The notes: a model not told the origin generated them from the letters alone. A stretch of 64,000 nt of DNA from Acheta domesticus (GCA_031308135.1 JAHLJT010009419.1:68872550-68936549); one strand, 5' to 3'. Positions 43,812 to 56,329 are shown, counted from the stretch's first letter. Made by a program: numbers and translations.

Positions 43812-44289
43812 GAAGTACAATTAAATGATTCCTATTGTAAAATGTCACAAAATAGTAACTATAATAAAAAGACGTTTTGCCAAACTTCCGGACTCTACCA
43901 ATAGTTCTTCTGCACTCGCCATGGAATATTACTGCCTTGTGCCGTGGGCGCATAATTCGGAACCAATCAAGAAATCACGCCTATTTGGGACTTATTGGGA
44001 ATACTCGTTTGGAACGTAAAGCTATAAAGAGGCCTTTGTTTGTTCTCAATAAACTGAGTTCAATTCCAAATAACAAAATAATAAGTTATTTGCGGGCAAT
44101 TTTATTCGTCCAGTAAGTTTATTGCATGTTATATGCTAGGAGGTGGCAGTACATCTCCCTCACTGGAAGGTTAGATCCAGCGCCGACATACGCGTCGCAT
44201 TGTTAATGATTCCGGATACATCAACTAATAGGGTCATTAATCCCATAAGTGTGGTACGTGTTTTCATCATTCGATGGCGATCTTCTCCC
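43812..44289. other. No gene recognised
   Basis: 44165-44200 resembles SINE-tail DNA (GATCCAGCGCCGACATAC). Confidence 0.35.
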
Positions 44290-44975
44290 GCTGGATGGCA
44301 ATATCCGGCACCGACCTACCGTAGGCTAGCGGGGGTTTTCTTCAACCAGGTATCTCCCACCAGTGAGGCATCGCCCCAGACGGGACAAGCTCTAAGCTTC
44401 CTACCGGTCTCCCGGCATGTGTGGTAGTGTAGTGCATGTTACAGTAAGTGTGTGTAAGGGGAGAGGATAGGACAAGACAGGTAGGAAAAATCGCGCGCGG
44501 TCCGTGGCCCGTTTGTTAGGGTACTGCTCCTGCATTCGCCCGGTGTTGATCGGAGAAACCACGGAAAATTTCCGATCAGAGCAGCCGGCCGCTAGAAATT
44601 TCTTCCAAACCTACACGTCGGATTGCGGGTTTATTTCACCTCCGGATACCTTCCCAAGCAAGGAACCCCTTTAATCGTGGCAAACTGGCCCCGTCTGGTC
44701 GTCCCAATGCATGGTAGTGTAATGCAAGAGGAAAGGGCAAGGACGGGGAAGGCACGTTCGCTGGTGGCCCTTAGTGCGCTTGTGAGTGTAATGTTCTGGT
44801 ACTTAGCCTGGAGAGGAAAAACCACGGACAACTTCCAATTAGAGCAGCCGTATGCTAGAACTCTCTCCCAATTCCTTTATTCTGGCTGACTGGCTAGTTA
44901 GTGTCTAGAAAGCGCACGTGCTTCGACTCTCGAACCCTAGGTCCGCCCGATCAATTGTGACGCAGAAGCGACGTA
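44290..44975 (-). mobile_element. tRNA-derived SINE, family S2, copy b with doubled body
   Basis: Same body blocks as 6160-6560 (GGAGAAACCACGGAAAATTTCCGATCAGAGCAGCCGGCCGC, 44553-44593). A second, more diverged body lies beside it (GAAAAACCACGGACAAC..AGAGCAGCCGTATGC, 44815-44855), each with its own GCATG-TAGTGTA-TGCA block (44416 and 44710). A B-box-like GGTTCGAGAGTC lies on the minus strand at about 44930. It looks like a head-to-tail dimer. Confidence 0.75.
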
Positions 44976-45382
44976 TAAAGTTGGATTTAGGGGAAGGGTG
45001 ACCTCTTTAACCCCCCTCCCCCATTCCGTCATTGGCTATGCTGTTCTCGTGCTTCTCGCAAACTCAACATATTTTACATTTCGTGTAAGTCATGAATTGT
45101 TTAGGTGAAGACTTCTGTCCAATTACTTCTCTAGAGGTAAAACCAATCTCTACTTGAGTGTTTCTGCTTGTTGAACTGAGACTTCTATTTTTGTTATATC
45201 TCTAATTTCAACACAAGATATTAAGTCTCTAATGTAAATTCAAATGGAAACATATATTCACTATAAACGGATGGACTTTTGCCATTTATTAATTTTCTTT
45301 ATCAGTGACTCACAAAACATGGATTCAGACTACAGCATGTATTAGAGAAAGTAATTTACCACAAATAGGAACAAGAATTGCC
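44976..45382. other. No gene recognised
   Basis: Non-coding spacer between two SINEs. Confidence 0.4.
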
Positions 45383-45660
45383 CCGGCGGCTAAGCTCATT
45401 GGTCAGCGTGCTCGCTTTCTATGACGCGACCCTGGGTTCGATTCCCGGTCGGGCAAGATGACATTGAGTTTGACCTTTCAATGTCATAGTATATGTTGCT
45501 GTATGACGATGAGAAAGTTCAATTCTCAGGTTGAGAAGACCAGAATACGGCGTGGGGATTGTCTTCGTGCTAACCACACGTACCCCGTTAACCCATAGCC
45601 GCAAGGCCGGAACGCTGCTGGTAGGCCATGGTACGTACACGGGCCGTCGTGCCAAGTACA
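45383..45660 (+). mobile_element. tRNA-derived SINE with well-kept tRNA head
   Basis: The 75-nt head has an A-box (TAAGCTCATTGGTCAGCG, 45397-45414), a B-box GGTTCGATTCC (45435-45445), a T-arm CTGGG/CCCGG and ends TGCCCCG/TCGGGCA that nearly pair. The anticodon arm does not fold, so it is not a functional tRNA gene. The body has CGTGCTAACCACACGTACCCCGTTAACCCATAGCCGCAAGGCCGG (45568-45612). Confidence 0.75.
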
Positions 45661-47174
45661 AACAAAAAGAAACTAGAATTATCCACTTATTCGGAATACG
45701 GGACTCGCAACACGAATATGTCTGACAAAAAATCGCCGTTCTTTGCTGCAGCTTTACAAGCACTTTTGTCTCTATACTACATAGTAGCATGCGAGAAGGA
45801 AAAAAAAACAACACTTTTTCGAGCTCAAGAACCCACAAATATGAATTCACCCTGCACTACTTACACGATAAATTAGTTCGCTGCAAGAATTTTTTTTTTA
45901 ATCTCAAGAGCTCACACAGTGTTTTTCTGTCAGAACCTCTCCTGTAGCATTTCATTACCTTCTCTTCCGTACACTGGAATGCAAACATAACATGAAAATA
46001 ATGGACACTGGGAGTCTTCAAAGATGACGACAAAGGAAACTGGGCGGGAGCTCTAAGAGGAGGGAGAGGAATGTCTGACTGTGACGAATGAGTTTGAACG
46101 AATGAGATATGACGAAAAAATACAATCAGATGCATTTTAATGTAGACGAAGGCTCCTGAGGCCAGGGTCAATGGAGACTTCGCTCCCTGGGAGGCGGCAT
46201 GTCGACGTCAGTGTTTAAGCTGACTCGCTTCTACCTTTTTCAGAGTAAATGCAAATGCAATTTAAATGACCTCCGAAACGTTGGCAACAGTACATAGGAT
46301 GCCGTGCCACTCGGATATTCAAGATGCCAAGAGATTATATGTTCAACATGACAACACATATATGTTCAATTACTACGTTCCAAATCAAAGCATTTAATGA
46401 CAAAAAATAGTTTTAATTATTAGAATTGAAGTTCATTTTTAAATTAGAGAATTTTGGATTAGAGATAATTCGACTTTTCTTGTGTTACCATTACAAAGTG
46501 TTACCTGTAAAAATTTAAATCGAAATTTGAGAGCATTTCTGAAAGAGTCCTCCTGGAAAGCGTACGTCTCCTTGATGGGTAGCGCTTCTGCCACTGCACA
46601 CGAACAGCAAGACCTAGCAGGTAAGACATATCTCTTTGTACGCACGCTCTTGCTCTTTGTAACGCGTGTTTATAGTCGTATCTCACATTTATCTTCTTTT
46701 AGATTTCACCTCTTAAATTTCCAGTGGTAGTGACGTTTATTGTATTTTTATCATATTATTTTACTCAGTTTTGTAAATCTATTAATAATAATCCTTTTCA
46801 AAAGAATACCGTTTAACTTCACCCTCAGATATAAGAAGGAATGGAATAGTTCGGAAATGACAGCTGATCTTCAGTGCCTAGAATAGTTACATATGCTGTT
46901 TATTTATTGAAGGAATCCATAGAGAAAACGTGTTAAAGAGGCTTCAGGAAACTGCAGTCAGTAAAGGAGAACATTATAAAGGTTGCTAACAAGTTCGAAT
47001 GTTTCAAACCCACAGGAACACTGACTGGAAAATGGATTCCTAAAAGAGTTTAGGAATGGTGACGTAAACCTAAATAGCTGCACATTTTTCGCACAAGCCT
47101 CTCCCTCAGCATGTTAAATGATCTAATCACTTTTTAGAGAGCTTTTCCCATTTGGCGTAGGTTGAGCAAGTGAA
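45661..47174. other. No gene supported
   Basis: A GACCTAGCAG|GTAAGA donor-like site at 46620 follows an open frame from 46482, but there is no acceptor or homology. CCTCCGAAACGTTGGC at 46270 resembles the end of the stem motif at 41711 without the rest. Confidence 0.35.
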
Positions 47175-47840
47175 TCTAGAATAGACAGTGATTTCTAGGG
47201 AGCATATTTCTATTATTTTGTATATTTTTGTCCGTTGCTTCAGTGATATAGCTAAGTGAAATTTCTTAACATTTTGTTCGAATATGATGCTATATAGATT
47301 AATATATTGGTGCATATTTCACCAATTTTTCCTATTGGTGTATATTCCTGTAATTATAGACGCATATTTTGCATATTTCGTTAAAATAGTGAATCTCTAA
47401 AACGTTTCATCTTTTCAAAGAATCTATTTATTTGCGGGCGTTCATTGATTTGAAGCCGCTTATCACAGTTTGGGTTTTTTTTTTTTCTACAGATGATAAA
47501 ATACTTGTGCGCGTGTAGGATATTTCTTGATAATATATTTTTTAAACCAGGCAGAAGAAATAACAAGACCTATAATGTACTTTACTGAGGTGAATATATG
47601 CTTAAATGATTTCTCTCGCGAAATCGGGTAGATTGTATTATATTTGCACAAAAATATATCTCTTCATTCCGAGCATGCTTCTTTTAAGTGTTATCAAGAA
47701 AGATTTATAGAGGATATGAAATGTTTAATTTTAATTGCATATTAAAGAGCATATTTCAGAATTTTTAGGTCGTAAATGCATATTTTTTAAAAGCATATTT
47801 CAAGATTTTTCATGGCAAAAAATCCTCTCCCTAGTGATTT
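47175..47840. mobile_element. AT-rich GCATATT-reiterated element
   Basis: Begins near CAGTGATTTCTAGGGAGCAT (47188) and ends near CCTCTCCCTAGTGATTTG (47824). The CTAGGGAG at both ends is in inverted orientation, like short terminal repeats. The interior repeats GCATATTTC at 47311, 47351, 47362, 47750 and 47802, similar to the insertion at 7200-7925. No coding capacity. Confidence 0.5.
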
Positions 47841-47879
47841 GATTTGTCAAAACCCTTCATTCTTGTGAAGCCCACTGCG

Positions 47880-48062
47880 TGTCGGAGGTCGCGTCGAAGC
47901 AGCGGCGGTGGGAGGGGCACCGCCGCGCGCCGCCCGCCCGTGCGGCTCACCTTTCCATCGCCCATTATGCAACGCTGCAGCCGCCCACCGCTACCCACAG
48001 CGGCAGCCCACGCACAATCCTCGTACCAGCCACGGGTCACATATTCTCCTATTCTTTCCAAT
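47880..48062 (-). promoter_or_regulatory. CpG island with possible minus-strand first exon
   Basis: Sharp GC/CpG rise in AT-rich DNA. On the minus strand an ATG (about 47969) opens MGDGK and is followed at once by a donor-like AAG|GTGAGC (about 47955). An ATTGG (CCAAT box on the other strand) lies upstream at 48065-48069. Such a short exon cannot be verified from sequence alone. Confidence 0.25.
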
Positions 48063-48137
48063 AAGCCAATGGGGTGGTTCGTACAAATACGAAAAAAACA
48101 ATACTAATAAACGAAAACACGGCCAGTATTTCTTCCA

Positions 48138-48610
48138 AAATCCAAAGCTCAGGGCATCAACTGATTTTTCTCTGACCGGGAGGTCCTAGGTTCCAGCCCC
48201 GACAGGTTTTTTCAACTGTAGGTAAATAGGTCGAATTCAGCCTCTTTCTGGATGACAAATTAGCGGCCGGCTGCTCTGATGGGTGATTTTCCATGATTTC
48301 TTCGATTAATATCATACGAATGCCGGATAAATACCCTAAAAAACGGGCCACGGACTGCTCAGGATCTTCCTTGACCTATTCTCACCCCTTATACACTTCA
48401 ACTTACATGCATTACATGCCACACATGTCAGAACAGTCGGGAGCTCAGAGCTTGTCCTGGCTGGGGTGGTGCCACGCTGATGGAAAATACCTGGTTGGGG
48501 AAAACCCCTGCAAGCCAACGTGCAACGGATCTCATCATCCATCGGGGAAGAACACTGTCGCTTCTTGTAGGAAAGCATATACTATACTTGCGGGACCAAT
48601 GTACATAGCA
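48138..48610 (+). mobile_element. tRNA-derived SINE, family S2, copy c
   Basis: Plus-strand copy of the family at 6160-6560. Head A-box AAAGCTCAGGGCATCAACTG (48144-48163), B-box-like GGTTCCAGCCC (48189-48199), body GCGGCCGGCTGCTCTGATGG (48264) and TGTGGCATG-TAATGCATG in complement. The order of blocks is the same, which fixes the family's 5' to 3' direction. Confidence 0.8.
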
Positions 48611-48820
48611 GTTGGCGTGCCCGGTAGCACTGAAATAAACAATCAATTCACGCTCTGGTTGGCGTAATACATGTGAGGACACGTCACAGCTCAGTAACTG
48701 TATTAGTGAAAATAAATTTAAAATCAAGGTAATTTATTAGTAATCATGATTAAGGATCCGGTAGATATCATCCACGAAGTTTTAAAAAAAGTATATTTAA
48801 TACTATTATATAACTGGACA

Positions 48821-48850
48821 CATGTTCCGGGAATATTATCCCATCTTCAG
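48821..48850 (-). other. Second CTGAAGATG..CGGAAC stem motif
   Basis: On the minus strand CTGAAGATGGGATAATAT then TCCCGGAACATG: the same box-helix-box plan as 41711-41760, with GGAA instead of GAAA. Probably the end of a retroelement of Penelope or similar type. No coding part was identified nearby. Confidence 0.4.
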
Positions 48851-50780
48851 TGACACTACAGAAAAGAAAATTATGCAATCAAGTTTAATTAACATGTGAA
48901 ATAAAACTAATTTAAAAATACAAATCGGAATAGACATTAACAAGTAAAGGCTGAGATGTGTTCGTATGGACAGAAGTTGCTATACTATAATTTTAAGTAA
49001 CCGTTCCTGATGCGAGAATGTAAGTGCTGTTTTAGTATCACTAGTTTATTATATACTTTACTTATCGAATGTTTTTTATACAGTTTGAAATGAAGTTTGA
49101 ATTTTGACATTGATATCCTCTGTGCTCATTGGCGATTATAGTTGATATAATTGATCATGAAGGAAACAGTGGCAAATCACGTCCAAATCATAAATTGGTG
49201 ATAACTGGCAATGACCTGGGAATCCTTAACGTCATATTATTGAATGTACTATTATTACAATGTTTACGAAATAGTTATGAATTTAATCTGTATTTTTTGT
49301 TAATCCCTAAAATTTTCTGTTTAGTTTTATTGATACTTTAACATCATAATTTGGCACATCCCGGAACGTATTGTTAATGAAAATATTGTATAAACGTACT
49401 GAACAGATCGTACGTTCTTCCGCCATATTTTGGTTATCTAAGTCCGCGATATACAAATTCTCGGCGCCAGTAAATAGTTTCCTAATGGTTCCGCGAGTAG
49501 CGGAGTGTTAACTGTTTAACATTGCAATTAATACATTCACAAAATGCAAGCCCGCAAGATCCGCAATTCGGGAGGGCCCAGGTGAAAGAGGGCCTATGTT
49601 TAGGACGAAGGTTTTGCGATTAATATTTCTAGCAATTACTAAATACTTTCTCTGGTACATTGCGAAAGTTGATACAATAAAAACAGCATCATCCAAAACT
49701 AATTCGAGAAGAACGATTATTTTTCGCTTCTTTAGCTTACGTAGCCCTATTTCTAAATCAATAAAGGTAAGCAGTTAATTTAGGTTGCATAAGTCTTAAT
49801 TTAATAAAATTATATAATAAAGATTTTTCCGCTATTGGTTATTAATCATAGATTGATGAATACTTTTATGGATAATTGTAAATGGATATTTTTTATTTAA
49901 GGTAGTGGCACTACTTTAGTTTGCTATACACACTTTTATAGGGGGGCGGATAAAAGTTTTGCGGACAGGCTCGCACTCATTTTGTTTCGCTACTGATCAA
50001 TATCGTAGAGAAACTAGTGCCACCGCGAGGTAATATAGCGGGAGAGGGTTTTTTTCTTCTGTTTTGGCCAGAGGGTAAAATCTCGCAATTTTTCAACGCT
50101 CTCTAGGGCCTAAAACGTTTGTAAAAAAAACGTTTGTAAAAAAACGAGAGAGAGAGAGAGAGAGAGAAGGAGATTTTCAGATTTTTGTTCAATTTCTTTC
50201 GCGAAACCGACAATCACATTTGCAATTAGCACCCCCAAAACATAGAGAGTCAGTAAGAAAATAACTTTGGATTTTTTTTCGAAATTCGTGATTTAGAATG
50301 TGTGATTATGTGATTATAAGGCGTCGTTAGTGAGCTTGATCGTTTACAAGATTTAGTGAACATTTGGCATCTAAATAAGATGTAGTTTACAACTTGAAAT
50401 GTTCAATGCTTGGTTTTCAAGTTTGCAAAATCAATTATTTCCCATATAGTAGCGGTTCTTTCCCTACTTTTTAAAGGCTTTTATTTGGTTTCATCAGCTA
50501 TATATGTATCTTTGACTGATCATCCTCATTGAGTCGAGTGCTCTAGACATAGTTCATCCCTTCCTAAGAAGTGAAAGCTGCAAAGTAAAGCTTTAAAGCA
50601 AGAAGTGAATGCTGCAAATTAAAACGTAAAAAACAAATAAGAGAAAATAAAATACTGATTTATTTCAGTAGCTCGATAGCACTGCTAATAAATTATTACC
50701 TTTGACACTCTTTGCCCCTTTCAAAACTTGTTGTTCTGAGGCTACACCACATTTTTAATAATTTATCTGAAATTTTTATT
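48851..50780. other. No gene recognised
   Basis: AT-rich, with short unrecognised frames. Confidence 0.4.
50146..50167 (+). repeat. (GA)11 microsatellite
   Basis: Follows a small duplication of AAAACGTTTGTAAAA (50112-50143). Confidence 0.9.
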
Positions 50781-50890
50781 TGTATAATTTGTGCCAATGC
50801 ACTTGCAGCAGTTCTAATGTTAGGGGAATCACATGTAAGAAAGGTTCGTGGCCTTGGCTAATGTCCTTCGCGGGTTGCTTACATCACGGA

Positions 50891-50974
50891 TGGTGCTGCG
50901 AAAAGTTCGGAGCCTGCGCTCCACGTGGCAGAAGGCGTCGTCGCCACGCGCCGCCGCTGCCCTGCCGCAGTCGG
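50891..50974 (+). CDS. Candidate first coding exon, mitochondrial presequence-like
   Basis: ATG at 50891 opens 28 codons: MVLRKVRSLRSTWQKASS followed by PRAAAALPQS. The peptide has seven Arg/Lys and no acidic residue, with Ser/Ala spacing, the composition of an amphipathic mitochondrial targeting helix. The exon ends at TCG|GTGAGT (donor 50975), a strong consensus in phase 0. It sits in a CpG-rich patch, followed within 10 bp by a GGCCATCTTG motif typical of housekeeping promoters. The rest of the gene would lie downstream across an intron; I found no second exon. The product is unknown; it could also be spurious. Confidence 0.45.
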
Positions 50975-50981
50975 TGAGTAG

Positions 50982-50993
50982 CGGCCATCTTGA
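50982..50993. promoter_or_regulatory. YY1/Pho-like motif
   Basis: GCGGCCATCTTG is the complement of an AAGATGGC-type YY1/Pleiohomeotic core. In housekeeping genes this motif commonly lies just downstream of the start site, in line with the candidate exon beside it. Confidence 0.45.
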
Positions 50994-50997
50994 ATCT

Positions 50998-51334
50998 GGA
51001 TCTTGAGAAGCCTAGAGGAAATTCGGTGGAGGGGCGAAGGACACGGATTTTCGTGCAGGAAGTTTTTCATTTGTATTTTTTGTGTGCTGAGGTATGCAGT
51101 TCCATGTTTAATTTTTTGCATCCACAGATTTTTATTCCATTTTCTTTATTTCGGTTAACAACCATTGTAAAATTGTATTACAAATATTTGTTGTTTTCGT
51201 AGGTGAAAGGGAAGTAATCTAATAATGGCTCCTATCTTTCCTTTCTGTGATTTCTTGGTCACTTTAACTAGAGTTTTTAATGTGGTCATGTTTACTGTTT
51301 CATATTATTTTATTTATTTCCGTAAATAAAACAG
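50998..51334. other. Putative intron start, nothing recognised
   Basis: AT-rich. It would be intron sequence if the exon at 50891 is real. Confidence 0.3.
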
Positions 51335-52860
51335 TATCTAGTGGTGCTAAAACAGCACGTACTTTCTCGCCTTTAGTAATGGTTATATAATACCATTTGT
51401 ACCACAATTTATCTTCGGATTAACACATCTCAGTCGTCATTTCGTGTAAAACTCATTTGAAATCGTAGAACATTGGGTGCGAAAATTCAATAGTTTCAAG
51501 CAATAGATTTTTTATTCAAAACTTTAAATGAAAATATATTTCTGGCATTGAATTCATTGTATTAGGTATGCAGTGTATTCACGAACATATCGGATGAGTT
51601 TTTTGGCTTACAATATTCTTCGTTAACAGTATGCGAGAAAGTAAAATCTAAAAGTTAATAAATAATTCTATACTGATAGCGTTGGCAAAGAAATGCAAAC
51701 AGATAGAAAAATATATAATACTAATTATTAAACACATAGTATTGTAATATTCTTCAAATATATAAACGTTTATATTACCGCTAACGAAAGGCAGCCGTAT
51801 TGCCTGCTGTTATCAATGAGACGTTACAAGCAATAAAGACCGCTCATCTATTCGTTTTCACATTTAACACAATTAAATGACGCAATTTAATATAAAATAA
51901 CATAAAATGTAATATAAATATAATAAATAATAAAATGAAATATGAAATAATACACAAATTCTTACTTATGTAACATCCAACTGCGTAGCACCAACATTTA
52001 TTTTACATAAATGATGTAATCATCACGATGATTTATTTTGGATGTATTTATATTACATTTTACATACAACATAAAATGTAATATAAATATAATAAATAAT
52101 AAAATTAAATATGAAATAATATACAAATTCTAACTTACGTAACATCCAACTGCGTAGCACCATCATTCATTTTACGTTCACGAAGCGCAGTAAATTGGGA
52201 GCGAGTTACTTACGTTTGTCACCAAATTACACAAAAAATAATCATATTTTCAAATAATTCAATATGAACTTATATGAAGATCTGTTTTTCATGAATACAT
52301 TCCATTAAAAATAGGTTTCTGTGTCATTTTAGTAGGAAGACGGCGAACATTTTTGATTTTCTTTCTATTTTTGAAAATCAGGGTTTTTAAGCAACGTGAG
52401 ACCTGCACCATTTTCTTAACGTTCTTCATACTATCCAAAATCAAAATTTAATCAAAATCGATGGAGCCATTTTTTTTATTTTTATAATGTCCCAGGATCT
52501 TCATGTAAAGTACCCCCCCGCCAAAATTGAAATATCGGTTTCGAATTCATGTGGCCGCGACATCAGCCAGATCGATTGGAGAATATCAATTTTGAAGAAA
52601 ATCGGCTGAACAGTTTAGCTGCTAGCATTGTTCTCAGACTGACGTACTTCGATTTTCAGTATCAGATACCCACAAAACAAGGACTCTGGCTAAACCACGT
52701 GTTAGAGGATTTTTTTTCTAAATTTAGCATCTGGATTTATCCACTTTTTCATTGCCAGGGCGATGAATAAGACTTTCTGCCGAAAATTCGCCGTTTTTTT
52801 CGCGCAGCATTACGTAACTTTCACTCTATCGCGGTAGCGGCTAGCGAGAAAAAAAAATTG
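51335..52860 (+). mobile_element. Dispersed repeat family A, copy 2
   Basis: Starts GTGGTGCTAAAACAGCACGTACTTTCTC and ends after CGCAGCATTACGTAACTTTC (52803). CAGATCGATTGGAGAATATC (52569) and AAATCGGCTGAACAGTTTAG (52600) match the other copies. A segment of about 115 bp (51897-52010) is repeated at 52070-52180; copy 1 has it once (about 8225-8260). Confidence 0.8.
52046..52088. repeat. Perfect 17-bp-arm AT hairpin
   Basis: ATTTATATTACATTTTA and its exact complement, separated by 9 bases, at the junction of the internal duplication of family A copy 2. Confidence 0.9.
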
Positions 52861-55399
52861 TGTGTAATGTGGAGGAGAAAATTTGAAACTGCACACTTTT
52901 CTTTCCTCTACTCCAACCTTTCCCAAAACCTATTGGATGTTGAATAAAAGTACTAAAAAAGCGAGGTTAGCATCATTTGAGAACTAGAAATTCCTCGCAA
53001 GTAACAGAAAACTTATTTCAATCCGAACAAGAACTGCAGATTCGATTTGGATTATTGCTAACAAAATAATCTAGATTCGCACCCAAGATACTACTCCTAC
53101 CACAACTAGCAAAAGGAGAGCTTAACAAAACGTGTTCATAGTGAAAGTATATACTCACTATTGCATATGCATTTCGTATAAAACTTACAGAATCATAACC
53201 TACTACTTAAAGTAATGTTTGGTTTATTGATGGTAGGTCAAACATTTTGATTTGGTTTTAATCTCCTTTTGGAACATGGTGAACTTGCAGTAAACAGAAA
53301 AAACGAAGCTGTTCACACGTGTTTAATAAGTGAACAAAATCTTTTTTTTTTGTTTTCTCGCACTGGTGATTTTTAGTTTAATTTATTTGGAAGTCAAATT
53401 TTTACTTAAGAAATTAATTTTAAATATAATGACGAAAAAGAGCAGCCAACTGAGACGTAGTTTATCTGAAATAGTACGTTGATTTCTCTCTTACTGCGTA
53501 CCACTCTCCATCCAGTGCTCAAAACATCATGCTGCTATAAGTTCGAAAAATTAAGCTCTTAGATCGTTCTAGAACTTCCCATTGCTCCCAAGAAATTTGA
53601 AACTTTTTCCTCCGTCATTACACGTCCCTACATGCGTATAAGTAACATTTTCCTCAAAGACGAACGGGACAAACTCAAGAACTACGGTAACTTTCCTATT
53701 TTTTAATTAAAGAGAAACCAAAGAAGATTGCTTATATATTGTATTTTTTATGTGCATAGATATTTTCTTACATTAAAGACAATGAAATCAATGATTTTTT
53801 ACAGTTATTTTATTGGGGTTTATGCACTGAAGTCACGTTTCACGACACAATGTGGTCGCATCGTCAGGTGTTCTGTAATACAATCAGCTTTACCAGTTAA
53901 AAATTTCGTATTTTTTGTCACGTGGACCATCTTTCCGATTCACCGAAATTCCGATCATCGATGCAATTACCCAAAGATCTTTCATCAAATTTAGACAAAT
54001 CCTCCTTTAAGTGTGAGAAATCGAGTAAAATACATGTGTTCGCATGTCCATCCATTATTTATGGTTAAACCTCGGCCGGGTTATCATTCGGGGAGTCTCA
54101 GTTTACTCGTTATTTATTATTTACCACGCAAACGACAGGTTTTTTTATCCTTTGAGAACTTTCAACCTACACTTTGATAATTCAAACTTCAACAAATTTA
54201 TCCTTCCAGAACATTCTATGAGAAAATTCCAAATTATTTTTATTTTGAGCATGCATAGCGCGAATAAATATGTTTAACATGAAAATACCTACTGGAATCA
54301 AAACGCTAAGCGATTATGTAATGAGTACGTGAATATTGCCAAAAGACAAAATAATAATATTTCGGAGACTACGACAGGGAGGCGCGAGGAACTCTGTCCC
54401 AAATTTTGCGAGAGATTATTTTATTTACTTTTATCACTCGAGGTTCTATTTCTCGGTAGAAATGCCCTCTGGTTTTCGGCCGGAGCACTTCGCCAAATTG
54501 CGACGAGAACTATAAGTTTCGTGCAGCTGGCAGAAGAATAGAGGCATTGAGCTTCCTTGTAAAAGTTTCTTCAGATTAATTCTTATTACTCAGTACGATT
54601 TAATCGTAATTGAAATATTAAAATGCAAATATGAAAATGTTTGCTCTATATACGAATCACTATTTAAAATACGCTGAGGATATACGACAGATTTTGACAG
54701 TTTGTAAGAAAACAACAACAAAAAATCCTTGAAGTGTGCTACTGCTGAATAGGGAATCTACACCTCAGACCTGCATCCAACAGACGAAAAAAGACAAGTT
54801 TGCAGATTATGACATACAAAACAGATTACTGCAACACACATTGTAATCCCTTGTAATGACGGGCGGTTAAAACCAGATGTGCCCCTAAAGGCACACGAGT
54901 TTCGTGGGGACATACGACTTATGTGGGGATAAGTTTTTGAGAGGGACAGGTGGTGGGTGTGGGGAAATGTAGGGCGACAGGTGGGGCCCTAATGATATCT
55001 TGGGTAGTATTCCACAAAATATCCTTCTTGAACTTTCTGTGAGTATTTAGTTCACATAATTGGTTCTCAAAAGGGTTCAATTCAGAGAAAAATTCAGAAA
55101 GTTTTTCTCTCAACGGTTTTACATGTTTTCGCGGGGTTGTGAAATCGAATTTTAAGGTTTGACACTTCGAAAAATGTGGGCTTCACTAAGAAAATTGCAA
55201 TAAATAAATAAAACGTTAGTCATTTTTTTGTTTTACGCTTATATCTTGAAAACTGCGCTTTTTTAAATGACTATTTGTACAAAATTAAACTATCGAAAAT
55301 TCTGTTACAATACTCTAACCTAAACAATAACTCCAGACTACTCGCATATATGAACTCTAATTTTCGGCATAGCCACCGCCTAACTTCTCACTGGCTCAC
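52861..55399. other. No gene recognised
   Basis: AT-rich with short unrecognised frames. The last kilobase leads up to the GC-rich array. Confidence 0.4.
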
Positions 55400-55840
55400 T
55401 CACTTCACACACCGGCTTTCTCACTGCCGGCCCGCCGCCAAACCGCTGTCACCGCCACCAGCACCGTCTCTGCCGCCGACATGCCGCCACCTCCGCCGCC
55501 ACCTGTGCTCCCTGCCATCGACATGTCATCACCACCACCACCACCACCACCACCACCACCGCCGCCGCCGCCGCCGCTGCCTCCGCCGTCGTCATCTCCG
55601 CTTCTCCGCCACCGGCCCGTCACCACTTACGCTTCCCGCCACCAGCTCGCCGCCGCCATCGCCTTCACCAATCTGCCGCCAACGTCGTCGCCTAAGCTCT
55701 CCGCCCCCGGTGCACTGCCTACCCGCCTATCCTCCCCGCCATCAAACCAACGCCAACGCCGCCGCCACCGTCGTCGCTAATGCTCTCAGCCACCGGTCCA
55801 CCGCCGCCGTCGTCCACCCGCCTATGCTCCCCGCACAGGC
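55400..55840 (-). repeat. GC-rich degenerate array, left (inverted) arm
   Basis: On the plus strand it is C-rich (CCGCCGCCACC); read on the minus strand it shows units such as GGTGGCGGGAAGCGTAAGTGG and GGCGGGGAGGATAGGCGGG. These resemble GGTGGCGGGGAAGCGAAGCC of the right arm at 56330-57600. It includes (CAC)n/(CCG)n at 55528-55590. Pro- and Gly-rich open frames on both strands are by-products. Confidence 0.7.
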
Positions 55841-56329
55841 GATCATTGTGTCACATGATGACACATATCACATCACATCGATCATTATCTCACATGACAT
55901 TTTTAATACGTCAATTTGCTTACACTCCTGTCTAACGCTCACGTCATATTGTGCCTTCTGAACACTCCAGCGTGTGGCACGTCGGTGTGGGTGTGTGAGG
56001 ACGATGAGATAGCGACATGAGAAAGGGAAAACATTATAGATTCATTATTTGCTACTACGATTTTACTTAGTACCTGTTGTGGAGACAATGCTCTGGAGAT
56101 GTTCTTGAAAACCGACATGTCAGAAAAGAGTGGGTTTAGAAGTAGCTAGTTATTATTGAAAGGGAATTTTTCTGGTTAGATAATACTCTGTCTTTCTATT
56201 CTTTTTCTTTTGCCTTGTCGCAAAGACACGTGTCGAAGAAGGGGAAACTGCATCGAGAAGCTGCATCCGGAGGGGGTTACAAGGTGAAGGAGGGGAAGCC
56301 CCGGCGATGGTGACAAACGGAGACGGCAG
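55841..56329. other. Spacer between GC-rich arms
   Basis: Ordinary composition, with repeated CACATGATGACACATATCACATC-type words at 55848-55895. No gene. Confidence 0.4.

Noticed and set aside
45383..45457. Functional tRNA gene
   Set aside because: Boxes and T-arm are good, but the anticodon arm does not fold, the acceptor stem has mismatches and a SINE body follows.
46482..46628. Exon ending at GACCTAGCAG|GTAAGA
   Set aside because: The donor is good, but there is no acceptor, start context or recognisable product.
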